Shown here one piece after another: positions 8,145-15,377 of a stretch of 33,559 bases of DNA (positions within the stretch are counted from its first letter, which is position 1; each line of letters opens with the position of its first letter). This DNA is from JAKOQB01 sp036824465. Lineage in GTDB: Bacteria > Pseudomonadota > Gammaproteobacteria > Burkholderiales > Burkholderiaceae_F. The translations under genes were made by a program, and so were the position numbers. The stretch is from assembly GCA_036824465.1 (NCBI GenBank), contig DAITAC010000043.1, forward strand, positions 1 to 33,559, in the 5' to 3' direction. Below the pieces are notes generated by a model. That model was not told the origin of the DNA. It did no database searches and saw nothing but the letters and a program-made list of their open reading frames with translations.

Positions 8145-9281
8145 TCAAACGGTGATCAGCGTGAGGTCGAACACGCGTTCGACGATCCACGTGCCAGCGA
8201 CCAGGGCGAGCGCGGTGGAGCCGCCGCCGAGAATCCAGCGCGGATAACCTTGCCATCGGCGCGCAATCGCGAGCAGCGCGAAGCTTGCAGACACGACGAT
8301 CAACTGGCCGCCTTCGACGCCGAGGTTGAACGCCAGCAGCGCGCGCGCCAGTTCAAGCGCAGGGAGGTTCAGCGGCGCCAGCACCTCGGCAAAGCCGAAG
8401 CCGTGGATCAGCCCGAAGCCGAACGACGCGAACGCAAGCCGCGTCGTCACCACTGGCCACAGGTTGTTCAGCGCGGTGGCGAGCACGGTTGCCGCGATCA
8501 GCGGCTCAATTACGCGCGCCGGCACGCGCACCAGATTAAAGCTCGCCAGCGCCAGTGTGATCGAATGTGCGAGCGTGAATGCGGTGGCAATCCACGCCAC
8601 CTGGACCAGCGCACCGCGCACGCCGGCGCGCGCGACCCAGCGTCCGTTCCGGCGCTCGACCACGGCGGGCAACATCAGCGCAACGAGGAACAGCATGTGG
8701 TCGAAGCCGCCCAGGATGTGCAGCACGCCGTCTTCGAACATCGCGCCGATGCCGCCGTGTTCGGGCGCGGTGTCTCGCCATGCCTGTGCCGTGAACTGCA
8801 CCGGCAGCCTGCCGTTCGGCGCAACCAGCGCGGGCCGCGTGGTGTCCGGCGTGGTCACCAGTGCGCGATGCGAGGGATCGATTCCGGCGAACAGCCGGTA
8901 CTGCACCTCGACGCGCGCCGGCGGAGTCGCGCAGCGCGCGCGGCCGGCAAGGTGCAGGTAACCGGTGCCGTCGATCGTTTCTAAACGTGGTGCGCCCCAG
9001 ACCGGCGGACACGTGCCGTTGCCGGTGCGCGCTTCGAGCGAACGTGCAGCGAGTTGCGTGATTTCGGATGCGCGATCGTCGACTTCTCCCCACGTCAGCT
9101 TTCCGTCGCGGTCCACGTCGAGGTCGAGCAGCGCATCTACATCGCGCAGTGCGATGCGCCACGCGAGCGGCACCTCGTTGCCGCGGGCGGCTTCGATCTT
9201 CAGGTAGCTGGTGCTGGCCGAATGCGCGTGTACCGCGTTGGCGCCGAGCAGCGCCAGCATTACAAGAAGTTGTCGCCACAT
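8145..9281 (-). CDS. HupE/UreJ-type membrane protein with an exported EF-hand domain
   Basis: The protein of about 378 aa begins with a signal peptide (cleavage after VHAHS, about residue 20). A periplasmic domain follows with a canonical EF-hand loop, DVDRDGKLTWGE (residues 55-66), where D55, D57, D59, T63 and E66 are suited to calcium. The C-terminal half is a polytopic membrane domain with GGFDHMLFLVAL and LIHGFGFAEVL, the signature of the HupE/UreJ-2 group. HupE and UreJ relatives are linked to nickel handling, but this exported version has no known function. The start at 9281 has GGGAG 7 nt upstream. An alternative ATG at 9287 overlaps the preceding TPR gene stop as ATGA. Fourth gene of the DUF4331 operon. 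Confidence 0.85.
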   Translation of the reverse strand: MWRQLLVMLALLGANAVHAHSASTSYLKIEAARGNEVPLAWRIALRDVDALLDLDVDRDGKLTWGEVDDRASEITQLAARSLEARTGNGTCPPVWGAPRLETIDGTGYLHLAGRARCATPPARVEVQYRLFAGIDPSHRALVTTPDTTRPALVAPNGRLPVQFTAQAWRDTAPEHGGIGAMFEDGVLHILGGFDHMLFLVALMLPAVVERRNGRWVARAGVRGALVQVAWIATAFTLAHSITLALASFNLVRVPARVIEPLIAATVLATALNNLWPVVTTRLAFASFGFGLIHGFGFAEVLAPLNLPALELARALLAFNLGVEGGQLIVVSASFALLAIARRWQGYPRWILGGGSTALALVAGTWIVERVFDLTLITV

Positions 9282-9283
9282 GG

Positions 9284-10495
9284 TCATGCTCCCAACAGAT
9301 CCGCCCGCAGGCGTGCATCGTCGAGCCCGGTGTGCCTCATCCACGCGCGTACTTCATCGATTGCCGCGCGGTCGTTCGTGGCACGCGCCGCGCGCGCCAG
9401 CACACGAAGATCGGCCGGCTCGCGCTGCGCGGCCCAGTTCTCTCGCGCCAGCCGCAGCGCAGTGGCGGCATCACCCCGTTCGAGGGCGAACACGGCGGCG
9501 TCACGCGCGTGCAGCAGTTCACCGCGGGCGATCGCCTCATCGATCCGCGACTGCAATTGCGCCGCGATCGATTGCGCATCGCCGCCAAGCGCGCGCTCAA
9601 CAAGCCAGCGCCGCAGCAGAACGCCATCGGCGGGCGGAGCGGACGCGAGCAGCGCCCTGGCGTCGCGCCAGGCGCGTTGTTCGATCAGCAGGTCGGCAAA
9701 GGCGAGTTGCGTGGTTAGGTCATCGTCGGCCGCGAGTGACGCGCGATACGCGGCAGCCGCGTCCCTGCGCTCGCCGCGCTGCTCATGCACCTGCGCCAGC
9801 GCGCTGAGCGCCCACGCGCGCACGGCGCCCTGCGTGCGCGCAGCCGCGCTGCGCAGCGCCTCACGCGCGCGTTCGTTGTGGCCGGTGAGCGCATCGGAAA
9901 GCGCGCCACAGATGGCGGCGACATCGGCGGCGAGCGGCCGCAGCCGCAGACAGTCCTGCGTGGCGGCGGCGTATTCGCCGCGCACCTGCGCGATCGTCGC
10001 GCGCGTCAGCAGCGCCTGCCCGTGGTCGGGTGCGCGTGCAATCACGCGGTCGAGGAGCAGCCGCGCGGCATCGAAGCGATGCCGGCTCTGTTCGATCGTC
10101 GAGCGCAGTACCAATGCTTCCAGCGGTGCGCGCGGATCGTCGGCGGGCCACGGCGCGAGCAGCGATTCCGCATAGCCGAGCGTGCGCGGATCGCCGCTGG
10201 CGCGGCCGGCTTCGATCATCCGGCGTGCAGAGGCGAAGCGCTCGGTCGCGGACAGCGATGTCGCGTTGGCGGTGGCCAGGCGCTGCACCGATGCCTTGAC
10301 CGTGCGCGGCAGCAACTGCGTTTCGACGACCGTGTCGCGCGACGGCGTTTCCTGTGCAAGCGCGGCGCTGGTGAGAATTGCCAGCGCCGCGGCGATTGTC
10401 CTGACCCCCGGTCCACCGGACCGGGTTCGGGGCCGGCTCTCGCCCGCACGCGGGAGGCTTGACAGGATGCGGTGGGGTCGCATCATTGGCCTCAT
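9284..10495 (-). CDS. Exported tetratricopeptide-repeat protein
   Basis: The 403-aa protein has an Arg-rich N-terminus, a hydrophobic stretch (TIAAALAILTSAALAQE, about residues 33-49) consistent with a signal peptide, and then Ala-rich helical hairpins with TPR-like spacing (for example ALLTRATIAQVRGEYAAATQ and ALSALAQVHEQRGERRDAAAAYRASLAADD). TPR proteins are usually scaffolds for protein contacts, here probably in the periplasm. The ATG at 10495-10493 overlaps the lipoprotein stop as ATGA, and its own stop overlaps a possible start of the HupE-like gene in the same way, so translation is coupled through this stretch. The long, basic N-terminal leader before the hydrophobic core is unusual, and a later start is possible. 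Confidence 0.8.
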   Translation of the reverse strand: MRPMMRPHRILSSLPRAGESRPRTRSGGPGVRTIAAALAILTSAALAQETPSRDTVVETQLLPRTVKASVQRLATANATSLSATERFASARRMIEAGRASGDPRTLGYAESLLAPWPADDPRAPLEALVLRSTIEQSRHRFDAARLLLDRVIARAPDHGQALLTRATIAQVRGEYAAATQDCLRLRPLAADVAAICGALSDALTGHNERAREALRSAAARTQGAVRAWALSALAQVHEQRGERRDAAAAYRASLAADDDLTTQLAFADLLIEQRAWRDARALLASAPPADGVLLRRWLVERALGGDAQSIAAQLQSRIDEAIARGELLHARDAAVFALERGDAATALRLARENWAAQREPADLRVLARAARATNDRAAIDEVRAWMRHTGLDDARLRADLLGA

Positions 10496-10749
10496 AGCGT
10501 TGCAGGCTCGGCCGTCTCCGACGTCGGCGGATTGATGGCGCCAATCGCGCGCGGCTGCGCCGTGTCGGACGTGAAGGTGGCGATCTGCGCCTTGGCGAAG
10601 CCGATCAGCCCAGCGATCGTCGCCGATGCCTCGCGGTCTTCGCGCTGCATCTGCGATTCCGACATGTCGGGACCGGATGATCCGCCGCCGCAGGCCACGA
10701 GCAGCAGCGTGGCCGCTGCTGCGCCCAAGACAGGTTTGAGTGGTGTCAT
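10492..10749 (-). CDS. Small lipoprotein, 85 aa
   Basis: The short product starts MTPLKPVLGAAAATLLLVACGGG, a textbook lipoprotein signal with the lipobox LVAC (Cys20) followed by a Gly/Ser linker. The mature part is about 65 residues, predicted helix then a Pro/Thr-rich tail, with no recognised domain. The ATG at 10749 is preceded by GGAGG at 5-nt spacing. An upstream in-frame extension of 64 codons runs antisense through the DUF4331 gene and is not credible. It sits between the DUF4331 gene (13-bp gap) and the TPR gene (ATGA overlap), so it is likely an envelope partner of both. Residue +2 is Gly, which is compatible with outer-membrane sorting. Confidence 0.82.
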   Translation of the reverse strand: MTPLKPVLGAAAATLLLVACGGGSSGPDMSESQMQREDREASATIAGLIGFAKAQIATFTSDTAQPRAIGAINPPTSETAEPATL

Positions 10750-10762
10750 CGCAGCCTCCAGC

Positions 10763-12298
10763 TCACTGGCTGCCCGGCAGCGGCGTAGCCAGGTACGGGA
10801 ACCCTGGCAACAGCGGAACAGTCGCCTGGTCCACCGCGTCGTGCAGGTTGAAGGCGGTGGCCCCGAGGGGAACGGCCGACGGCTTGCACGCAGGGCCGAA
10901 GCCGAGCGCATCGTTGTTGCCGTTGGCCATGCACAGGCCACCCATCACCGCGACCAGCGAGATGTCGACCACGTCGTCCTTCGGCCGACGGCCGTTCGGA
11001 TAGCCGGCGAAGTCGCTGCCGCCGGCGAGGATATTGCCGACGATGCCGAGCCGGTTCTGCTGCGCGAACGGCACCGGCGCGATCGCGGTATTCAGCCGCA
11101 TCATTTCGGACGGCACCACGCTCTTCGGTTGATTCACGTTCTTGATGCCGGTGAGGAACGTCGTCACGAGGTCCGTGCGCGGGAAGTTGGTTGGCGCCGT
11201 GCCCGGCAGGTTCAGCACTATCTCCAGCAGCCTCGGCAGCGTGGGGTTGGTCACGTACGTCGCGAACTGCCCATCGTCCCTGGGCTTGGAGCCGTTGAAG
11301 CGGTCCTTGTCCTTCAGGCCGATCACCAGTTCATTGACGAGCGGCATGGAGAGGCGTGACACCTGCACCCATGGTCCACCGGTCTTCTCGGTGGTCTGGT
11401 GACCTGACGGCGGCGTGCCGTCGAGCAAGCGTGTCTGGCGCAGGCTCGCGGTGGTCCAGGCGCCGATCACGGGATCGTCGCCCGCGGTCAGGCAGCCCTT
11501 GTGCACTTCGACCGCCAGCGTCGTGACGTTGGCGTCGTCGATGATGCTGGGCGCTGCACCGATCAGCGCCGGGTTGGTGATCACCGAGACCGGCGCGTTG
11601 ACCAGGTCGAATATCACGCCGAGGTTCACCGCGAATGGGTCTTTGCGCTGGCCGACGAAGAGCTTCGCCGGTGTGCTGCAACCGGGGATGTTGACGGTAT
11701 AGATGTGCTTGGCAGCGTAGCCGGCGTAGTCGGGGATCGTCTTCACGCCGATGTTGTCGACCGGCTTGTCGAACACGCTCGCACCATTGGCGGCGTTGGT
11801 TACCGAAGCGCGCTGCCCGCCGCGGCGATCGCCGCGCACGATGTCAACCGTGTAGGTCTCGTTTAGATTCAGGTTAGCCGCGCGTGGCTCGCTGACGGTG
11901 CCGGCCTGAATCAGGGGAATCGAGACGTTCGAACCGGCGATCGGCAGCGCGATGTCCTTCAGGTTGTTCTTGAATCGGAACTGGAACGTGAGGTCCTCGT
12001 TCGCATCGCCGTTGTTGTCGATGTGGATCTCGTAGAGCGCGTTCGGATCCATCGAGAAGTAGTTCGGGCCGCCGTACGGCGCCTGCAGCGGCTGGTAGTT
12101 GGCGATCAGTGTCACGTAGTCGCTGCGACCAGCCTCGTACGAACGGAACATGTAGAAGTCGGTGCCGTCAACCTTGGGTGACGTGGTGATGAACGGTGCT
12201 TCGCGATGGCTCGACGCCTGTACCGCCGGCGCAGCCGCAAGGAACGCGGCGGCACATGCGAGCGCAACGGGCGTTGCGCGCAGCGATTTCAGTTTCAT
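10763..12298 (-). CDS. Exported DUF4331 protein
   Basis: The 511-aa protein has a Sec signal peptide (residues 1 to about 28, ending AVQA) followed by the diagnostic SSHREAPFITTSPKVDGTDF start of DUF4331. It contains many Asp/Asn-rich, strand-rich segments that suggest a secreted beta-rich protein. No biochemical function is established for the family. The ATG at 12298 has GGAGG at 7-nt spacing; the 11 codons upstream are dispensable. It is the first gene of a five-gene unit (lipoprotein, TPR, HupE-like, SRPBCC). About 110 bp upstream is a putative promoter with the same two blocks as those in front of the ferritin-like gene and the sigma factor gene. Confidence 0.9.
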   Translation of the reverse strand: MKLKSLRATPVALACAAAFLAAAPAVQASSHREAPFITTSPKVDGTDFYMFRSYEAGRSDYVTLIANYQPLQAPYGGPNYFSMDPNALYEIHIDNNGDANEDLTFQFRFKNNLKDIALPIAGSNVSIPLIQAGTVSEPRAANLNLNETYTVDIVRGDRRGGQRASVTNAANGASVFDKPVDNIGVKTIPDYAGYAAKHIYTVNIPGCSTPAKLFVGQRKDPFAVNLGVIFDLVNAPVSVITNPALIGAAPSIIDDANVTTLAVEVHKGCLTAGDDPVIGAWTTASLRQTRLLDGTPPSGHQTTEKTGGPWVQVSRLSMPLVNELVIGLKDKDRFNGSKPRDDGQFATYVTNPTLPRLLEIVLNLPGTAPTNFPRTDLVTTFLTGIKNVNQPKSVVPSEMMRLNTAIAPVPFAQQNRLGIVGNILAGGSDFAGYPNGRRPKDDVVDISLVAVMGGLCMANGNNDALGFGPACKPSAVPLGATAFNLHDAVDQATVPLLPGFPYLATPLPGSQ

Positions 12299-12406
12299 TT
12301 GGATCCTCCGCTGAGAGTGAGAGAAAGGCAAGTCATTGCGCGCCGGCGATGCCGGTCACGGCCGTCGGGTTCACCCGCGGCGCAGGCGATCTCGACGACA
12401 TGTCCA

Positions 12407-12438
12407 GCTTTACGGGCGAGGGCTCAATTCGGATTCAG
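12407..12438 (-). promoter_or_regulatory. Putative ECF-type promoter for the DUF4331 operon
   Basis: Read on the minus strand, CTGAATC (12438-12432) is followed by exactly 17 bp and then CGTAAAGC (12414-12407). The same arrangement, AATC-N17-CGTA(T/A)AGC, occurs in front of the ferritin-like and sigma genes. Predicted transcription would start near 12400, giving a leader of about 100 nt to the DUF4331 ATG. Confidence 0.6.
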
Positions 12439-12483
12439 CGATTGCGATTCAGCGCGTGCTGCGGGCTCTTCGTGCGGGGTTTC

Positions 12484-12515
12484 TTGAATCTGCTTGTGCG
12501 TGCGCGGCGTATAGC
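12484..12515 (+). promoter_or_regulatory. Putative ECF-type promoter for the ferritin-like/cytochrome genes
   Basis: TTGAATC at 12484-12490 is followed by 17 bp and CGTATAGC at 12508-12515. Transcription would start near 12522, about 45 nt before the ferritin-like ATG. It is divergent from the DUF4331 promoter, with the two -35 blocks about 50 bp apart. Confidence 0.65.
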
Positions 12516-12565
12516 GAGAGTCGCGATCACGACACACTCAATCGAACCACTTACGGAGGACTTCC

Positions 12566-13120
12566 ATGAACACCACACTTTCCCGCCGCGGCTTCATGCA
12601 TAGCGGTGCTCGTCTGTCCGCCGGCGCCGTCGCGCTGCTGGCTGGTTCCAGGGCGGGCGCGGAGATGAATCCCGCCGGCGACGTACGCATCCTGAATGTC
12701 GCGCTTGGACTCGAGCACGAAGGCATCAATGCATACCAGCTCGGCGCGATGAGTGGATTGCTGCAGAAGCCGGTGCTCGACATCGCCGTCAAGTTCCAGG
12801 CCGATCACAAGGCGCATCGTGATGCGCTGATCGCCACGATCCGCAAGATCGGCGGTACGCCGGTCGAAGAGAAGAAGCTCGACGACTACGCCAAGGCCCT
12901 GCGCGCGGACACGCTGAAGAACCAGACCGATGTGCTCGAACTGGCGGCGCGCCTCGAACTCGGTGCGACCAATGCGTATCTGGGCGTGATTCCGTCGTTC
13001 AGTGACAGTCAACTCGCGAAAGTCGCGGCGCGTCTTGCGACGGACGAAACCGCGCACTGGGCGATCCTGGCCAACGCACTGGGCAAGCCGCTGCCGGCGC
13101 CTCTGTTCTTCGGCGCCTGA
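12566..13120 (+). CDS. Tat-exported ferritin-like domain protein
   Basis: The 184-aa protein starts with a twin-arginine signal (SRRGFMHSG, residues 6-14, then a hydrophobic stretch to about residue 32). The mature part is a four-helix ferritin-like bundle with plausible di-metal ligands in each helix: Glu50 in LGLEHEGINAY, His84 in ADHKAH, Glu131 in RLELGATNAY and the pair Glu161/His164 in DETAHW. Such proteins bind iron or manganese and may have oxidase, peroxidase or storage roles in the periplasm; which one cannot be read here. Tat export suggests folding with its cofactor in the cytoplasm. GGAGG lies about 6 nt before ATG 12566. A cytochrome gene follows at a 4-bp gap. Confidence 0.88.
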   Translation: MNTTLSRRGFMHSGARLSAGAVALLAGSRAGAEMNPAGDVRILNVALGLEHEGINAYQLGAMSGLLQKPVLDIAVKFQADHKAHRDALIATIRKIGGTPVEEKKLDDYAKALRADTLKNQTDVLELAARLELGATNAYLGVIPSFSDSQLAKVAARLATDETAHWAILANALGKPLPAPLFFGA

Positions 13121-13124
13121 TGCA

Positions 13125-13559
13125 ATGAAACATTCGGCTCTCGTCGCGCTCGTGTTGAGTCTCGGCATCGGAGCGTCGTCGGGGTCCGCCGCTGCCGACG
13201 TCGTGGGGTCCGACCGGGGCAAGACCGAGCGCGGCGAGACCTCATCGGCTGAAGACGTCGATTCCAGCGACGCGGCGCGCGGTGCGCAGTTGTATGAAAG
13301 CCGGTGCGGCGGCTGCCACAGCGCGGACAGTCATCGCATCGGCCCGCTGCACAAGGGCGTCTTCGGCCGGCGGGCCGGCAGCGCAGCGGGCTTCGACTAT
13401 TCGCCTGCGCTCAAGTCAAGCAGACTGGTTTGGGGTGACGGCACCCTGGACCAGTGGCTCGCCGATCCGGAGCGCACGATTCCAGGCCAGGCGATGGGCT
13501 ATCGGGTCGTACAGCCGCGGGACAGGGCGGACCTCATCGCGTATTTGCGTCGTTTGTAA
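13125..13559 (+). CDS. Class I c-type cytochrome
   Basis: The 144-aa protein has a Sec signal peptide (about residues 1-24), a variable charged linker, and one haem-binding motif, CGGCH, at residues 61-65. RIGPLHKGVFGRRAG follows, resembling mitochondrial and c2-type cytochromes, and a methionine in PGQAMGY is the likely sixth iron ligand. It should be a soluble periplasmic electron carrier. The start at 13125 is 4 bp after the ferritin-like stop without a strong Shine-Dalgarno, suggesting coupled translation. The pairing implies that the cytochrome takes electrons from, or gives them to, the ferritin-like protein (inference). Confidence 0.88.
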   Translation: MKHSALVALVLSLGIGASSGSAAADVVGSDRGKTERGETSSAEDVDSSDAARGAQLYESRCGGCHSADSHRIGPLHKGVFGRRAGSAAGFDYSPALKSSRLVWGDGTLDQWLADPERTIPGQAMGYRVVQPRDRADLIAYLRRL

Positions 13560-13586
13560 GTCGGCGAGGCGGCCAGGCTGCGCTGC

Positions 13587-13618
13587 GAAAATCCGGCCGG
13601 AATTTTCTTGCGTATAGC
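13587..13618 (+). promoter_or_regulatory. Putative autoregulatory ECF promoter for the sigma gene
   Basis: GAAAATC at 13587-13593 is followed by 17 bp and CGTATAGC at 13611-13618. The -10 block is identical to that of the ferritin-like promoter and the spacing is the same. Transcription would start near 13624, which argues against the GTG at 13624 as start codon and for a later ATG. Confidence 0.6.
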
Positions 13619-13767
13619 TTCAGGTGATCGATTTGCGCGGGTGGGACTTTCCGGTCCGCCGCGCATTGATCCGGGGGACAGCGTGCGGGGGGTCTATGTT
13701 CTCAGCGGCGGCGCATCTGCAGGGGCTCGAAGACGGGGTGACGGGATGGACCGCGCCGACCTCCGAG

Positions 13768-14409
13768 ATGGGCCACGGCACCGCTTCGCCAGCGACGCGA
13801 AAAGACGACACGGCGCTGTCGGCGCAACTGGCGAATCAACTGGTCGCGATTGCCCGCGGCGATCAGCGCGCCTTCGAGCGCTTTTACGACGCCACGCTGG
13901 CGCGTGTGTTCGCGGTGGCGCGGCGCATCTGCACCGATCATGCGCTGGCCGAGGAAGTCACCGAGGACGTGTATGTACAGGTCTGGCGCAACGCGGCGCG
14001 CTTCGATGCGACGCGCGGCGCAGTGCTGGCGTGGCTGCTGATAATGACGCGCTCGCGTGCGCTCGACGCGCTGCGGCGTGCCGATCCATCCATTAGCGTC
14101 GAGGATTCCCACGGCCTGCACGACAAGGAAGGGCCCCAATCGCAGGTCGACCCCCTCCACCTGCTGGACACTTTCCGGCGTGACAGTGAGGTTCGCAGCG
14201 CGTTGGCCGCCCTGCCAGCGCGCGATCGGCAGATGGTTGCGTTCGCATTTCTGCGCGGACTGACCCACACCGAAATCGCGGCGGCGATGAAGTTACCGCT
14301 GGGCACGGTGAAGACGACGATCCGGCGCGCGTTCGGTCTGCTGCGCGAACGGCTCTCGACGTATGCGCCCGAGCGGTGCAACGATGAGGCTGGCGATGAA
14401 ACCGATTGA
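13768..14409 (+). CDS. ECF-subfamily RNA polymerase sigma factor (ChrR-associated type)
   Basis: The product (213 aa from this start) has a region 2 core (FERFYDATLARVFAVARRI, then LAEEVTEDVYVQVWRNAARFD and AWLLIMTRSRALDALRR) and a region 4 helix-turn-helix (ALPARDRQMVAFAFLRGLTH, then LPLGTVKTTIRRAFGLLRERL). This is an extracytoplasmic-function sigma factor. The two following genes encode ChrR-like cupin proteins, which points to the RpoE/ChrR group that responds to singlet oxygen and related stress. The start is uncertain: ATG 13768 fits the usual domain length, ATG 13696 has a G-rich upstream stretch, and GTG 13624 coincides with the predicted transcription start. The gene overlaps the first cupin gene by 14 bp. 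Confidence 0.88.
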   Translation: MGHGTASPATRKDDTALSAQLANQLVAIARGDQRAFERFYDATLARVFAVARRICTDHALAEEVTEDVYVQVWRNAARFDATRGAVLAWLLIMTRSRALDALRRADPSISVEDSHGLHDKEGPQSQVDPLHLLDTFRRDSEVRSALAALPARDRQMVAFAFLRGLTHTEIAAAMKLPLGTVKTTIRRAFGLLRERLSTYAPERCNDEAGDETD

Positions 14410-14863
14410 CGCAGACGGCGAAGCCCTCGAGCGAATGCTGCTCGATGTTGCGCCGGAACAGCCGGCGCCCGACGTGGCAGCGCGCATGAGGCGGCGCGTG
14501 CTAAAGCGTGTTGCGGACGGACCCCACCCGGACGCGAACGGATTGATCGACATTCGTCGTGCGGATGGCTGGCGACCGCTCGCCGACAAGGCGGAGATGA
14601 AGGTGCTGCATGACGACGGTGTCACGTTGTCATGGCTGGTGCGGCTGGCAGTGGGCGCGGTGCTGGAAGGCCACGATCACGCCGGCACCGAAGAGTGCCT
14701 GGTGCTCGAAGGCGATTTCTGGCTGAACGACGTTCGCTACGGGCCGGGCGATTACCAGATCGCGTTCGCCGGCACCCGGCACGACTCGGCGCGCAGCGAG
14801 AACGGCTGTCTGGTGTTCGTCCGTTCGCCTTCGGTGAAGGCAGCGCCGGCCGAACATTCCTGA
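14396..14863 (+). CDS. ChrR-like cupin protein 1 (putative anti-sigma factor)
   Basis: The 155-aa protein has a short helical N-terminus (about residues 1-45) and a C-terminal cupin barrel with metal-ligand motif GHDHAGTEECLVLEG and a later conserved GPGDYQIAFAGTRHDSA. ChrR anti-sigma factors have a zinc-binding N-domain (His-x3-Cys-x2-Cys) plus such a cupin. Here that zinc motif is absent, so only the cupin can bind metal. The start at 14396 has GAGG 6 nt upstream and overlaps the sigma gene. Two further in-frame ATGs (14363, 14384) exist. Sigma binding is inferred from gene order. Confidence 0.8.
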   Translation: MKPIDADGEALERMLLDVAPEQPAPDVAARMRRRVLKRVADGPHPDANGLIDIRRADGWRPLADKAEMKVLHDDGVTLSWLVRLAVGAVLEGHDHAGTEECLVLEGDFWLNDVRYGPGDYQIAFAGTRHDSARSENGCLVFVRSPSVKAAPAEHS

Positions 14864-14872
14864 TGGATTGAC

Positions 14873-15331
14873 ATGCACCTGACGAACGAAGTGATTCCGG
14901 ATGCGGCACTGAGCGCGCTGCTGCTCGAAGTCGAACCGGCGCCGCCGGGCGCCGAGGCCACGGCGCGCGTCCTGCGCCGCGTCCGCGTGCGACTGGACGA
15001 AGCGGCGTCGATCATCACCGTCCGGCGCGACGACGCCTGGACGCCTTTCTTCTCCGGCGCCGAGCGCAAGATCCTGTTCGACGACGGTGTGACGATGTCA
15101 TGGCTGATGCGGCTTGCGCCCGGCGTCAGGCTGCCAAAGCATGACCACCATGCCGGGCCGGAGGAGTGCATTGTTCTGGAAGGTGACATGTGGCACGAGG
15201 GTGAGCGCTTCGGTCCGGGAGACTACATCGTCGCGCTGCCGGGTACGACGCATCAGGAAACGCACACCGAGAACGGCGCCGTACTGTTCTTTCGCACGCC
15301 GTCGCCGAAAGCGACGTGGATTTCCGCTTAG
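14873..15331 (+). CDS. ChrR-like cupin protein 2 (paralogue of the upstream gene)
   Basis: The 152-aa protein is built like its upstream neighbour: a helical N-terminus with LLLEVEPAPPGAEATARVLRR, then DDGVTMSWLMRL, then a cupin with KHDHHAGPEECIVLEGDMW and FGPGDYIVALPGTTHQETH. The matching segments show tandem duplication followed by divergence. The predicted metal ligands are the histidines and glutamate of the cupin. It also lacks the ChrR N-terminal zinc motif. It starts 9 bp after the first cupin gene, so the three genes form one unit. It may be a second sensor for the same sigma factor, or an effector enzyme of the cupin/dioxygenase type. Confidence 0.82.
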   Translation: MHLTNEVIPDAALSALLLEVEPAPPGAEATARVLRRVRVRLDEAASIITVRRDDAWTPFFSGAERKILFDDGVTMSWLMRLAPGVRLPKHDHHAGPEECIVLEGDMWHEGERFGPGDYIVALPGTTHQETHTENGAVLFFRTPSPKATWISA

Positions 15332-15335
15332 CTTG

Positions 15336-15377
15336 AGCGGACGGTTCGCGGATGAGGACGGGCGTTATCCGTCCGCT
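15336..15377. terminator. Possible bidirectional terminator between convergent genes
   Basis: Two nested inverted repeats lie between the cupin gene and gspF: AGCGGACGG (15336-15344) with CCGTCCGCT (15369-15377), and the tighter GGACGG-7 nt-CCGTCC at 15356-15374. They compete for the same 3' arm. No long T-tract is seen on either side. Confidence 0.45.

Noticed and set aside
7680..8984. Long plus-strand open frame (434 codons)
   Set aside because: It is antisense to the SRPBCC and HupE-like genes, which have clear motifs.
12446..12452. Second CTGAATC copy near the DUF4331 promoter
   Set aside because: No CGTA block lies 17 bp away on the minus strand, so it is not counted as another sigma site.
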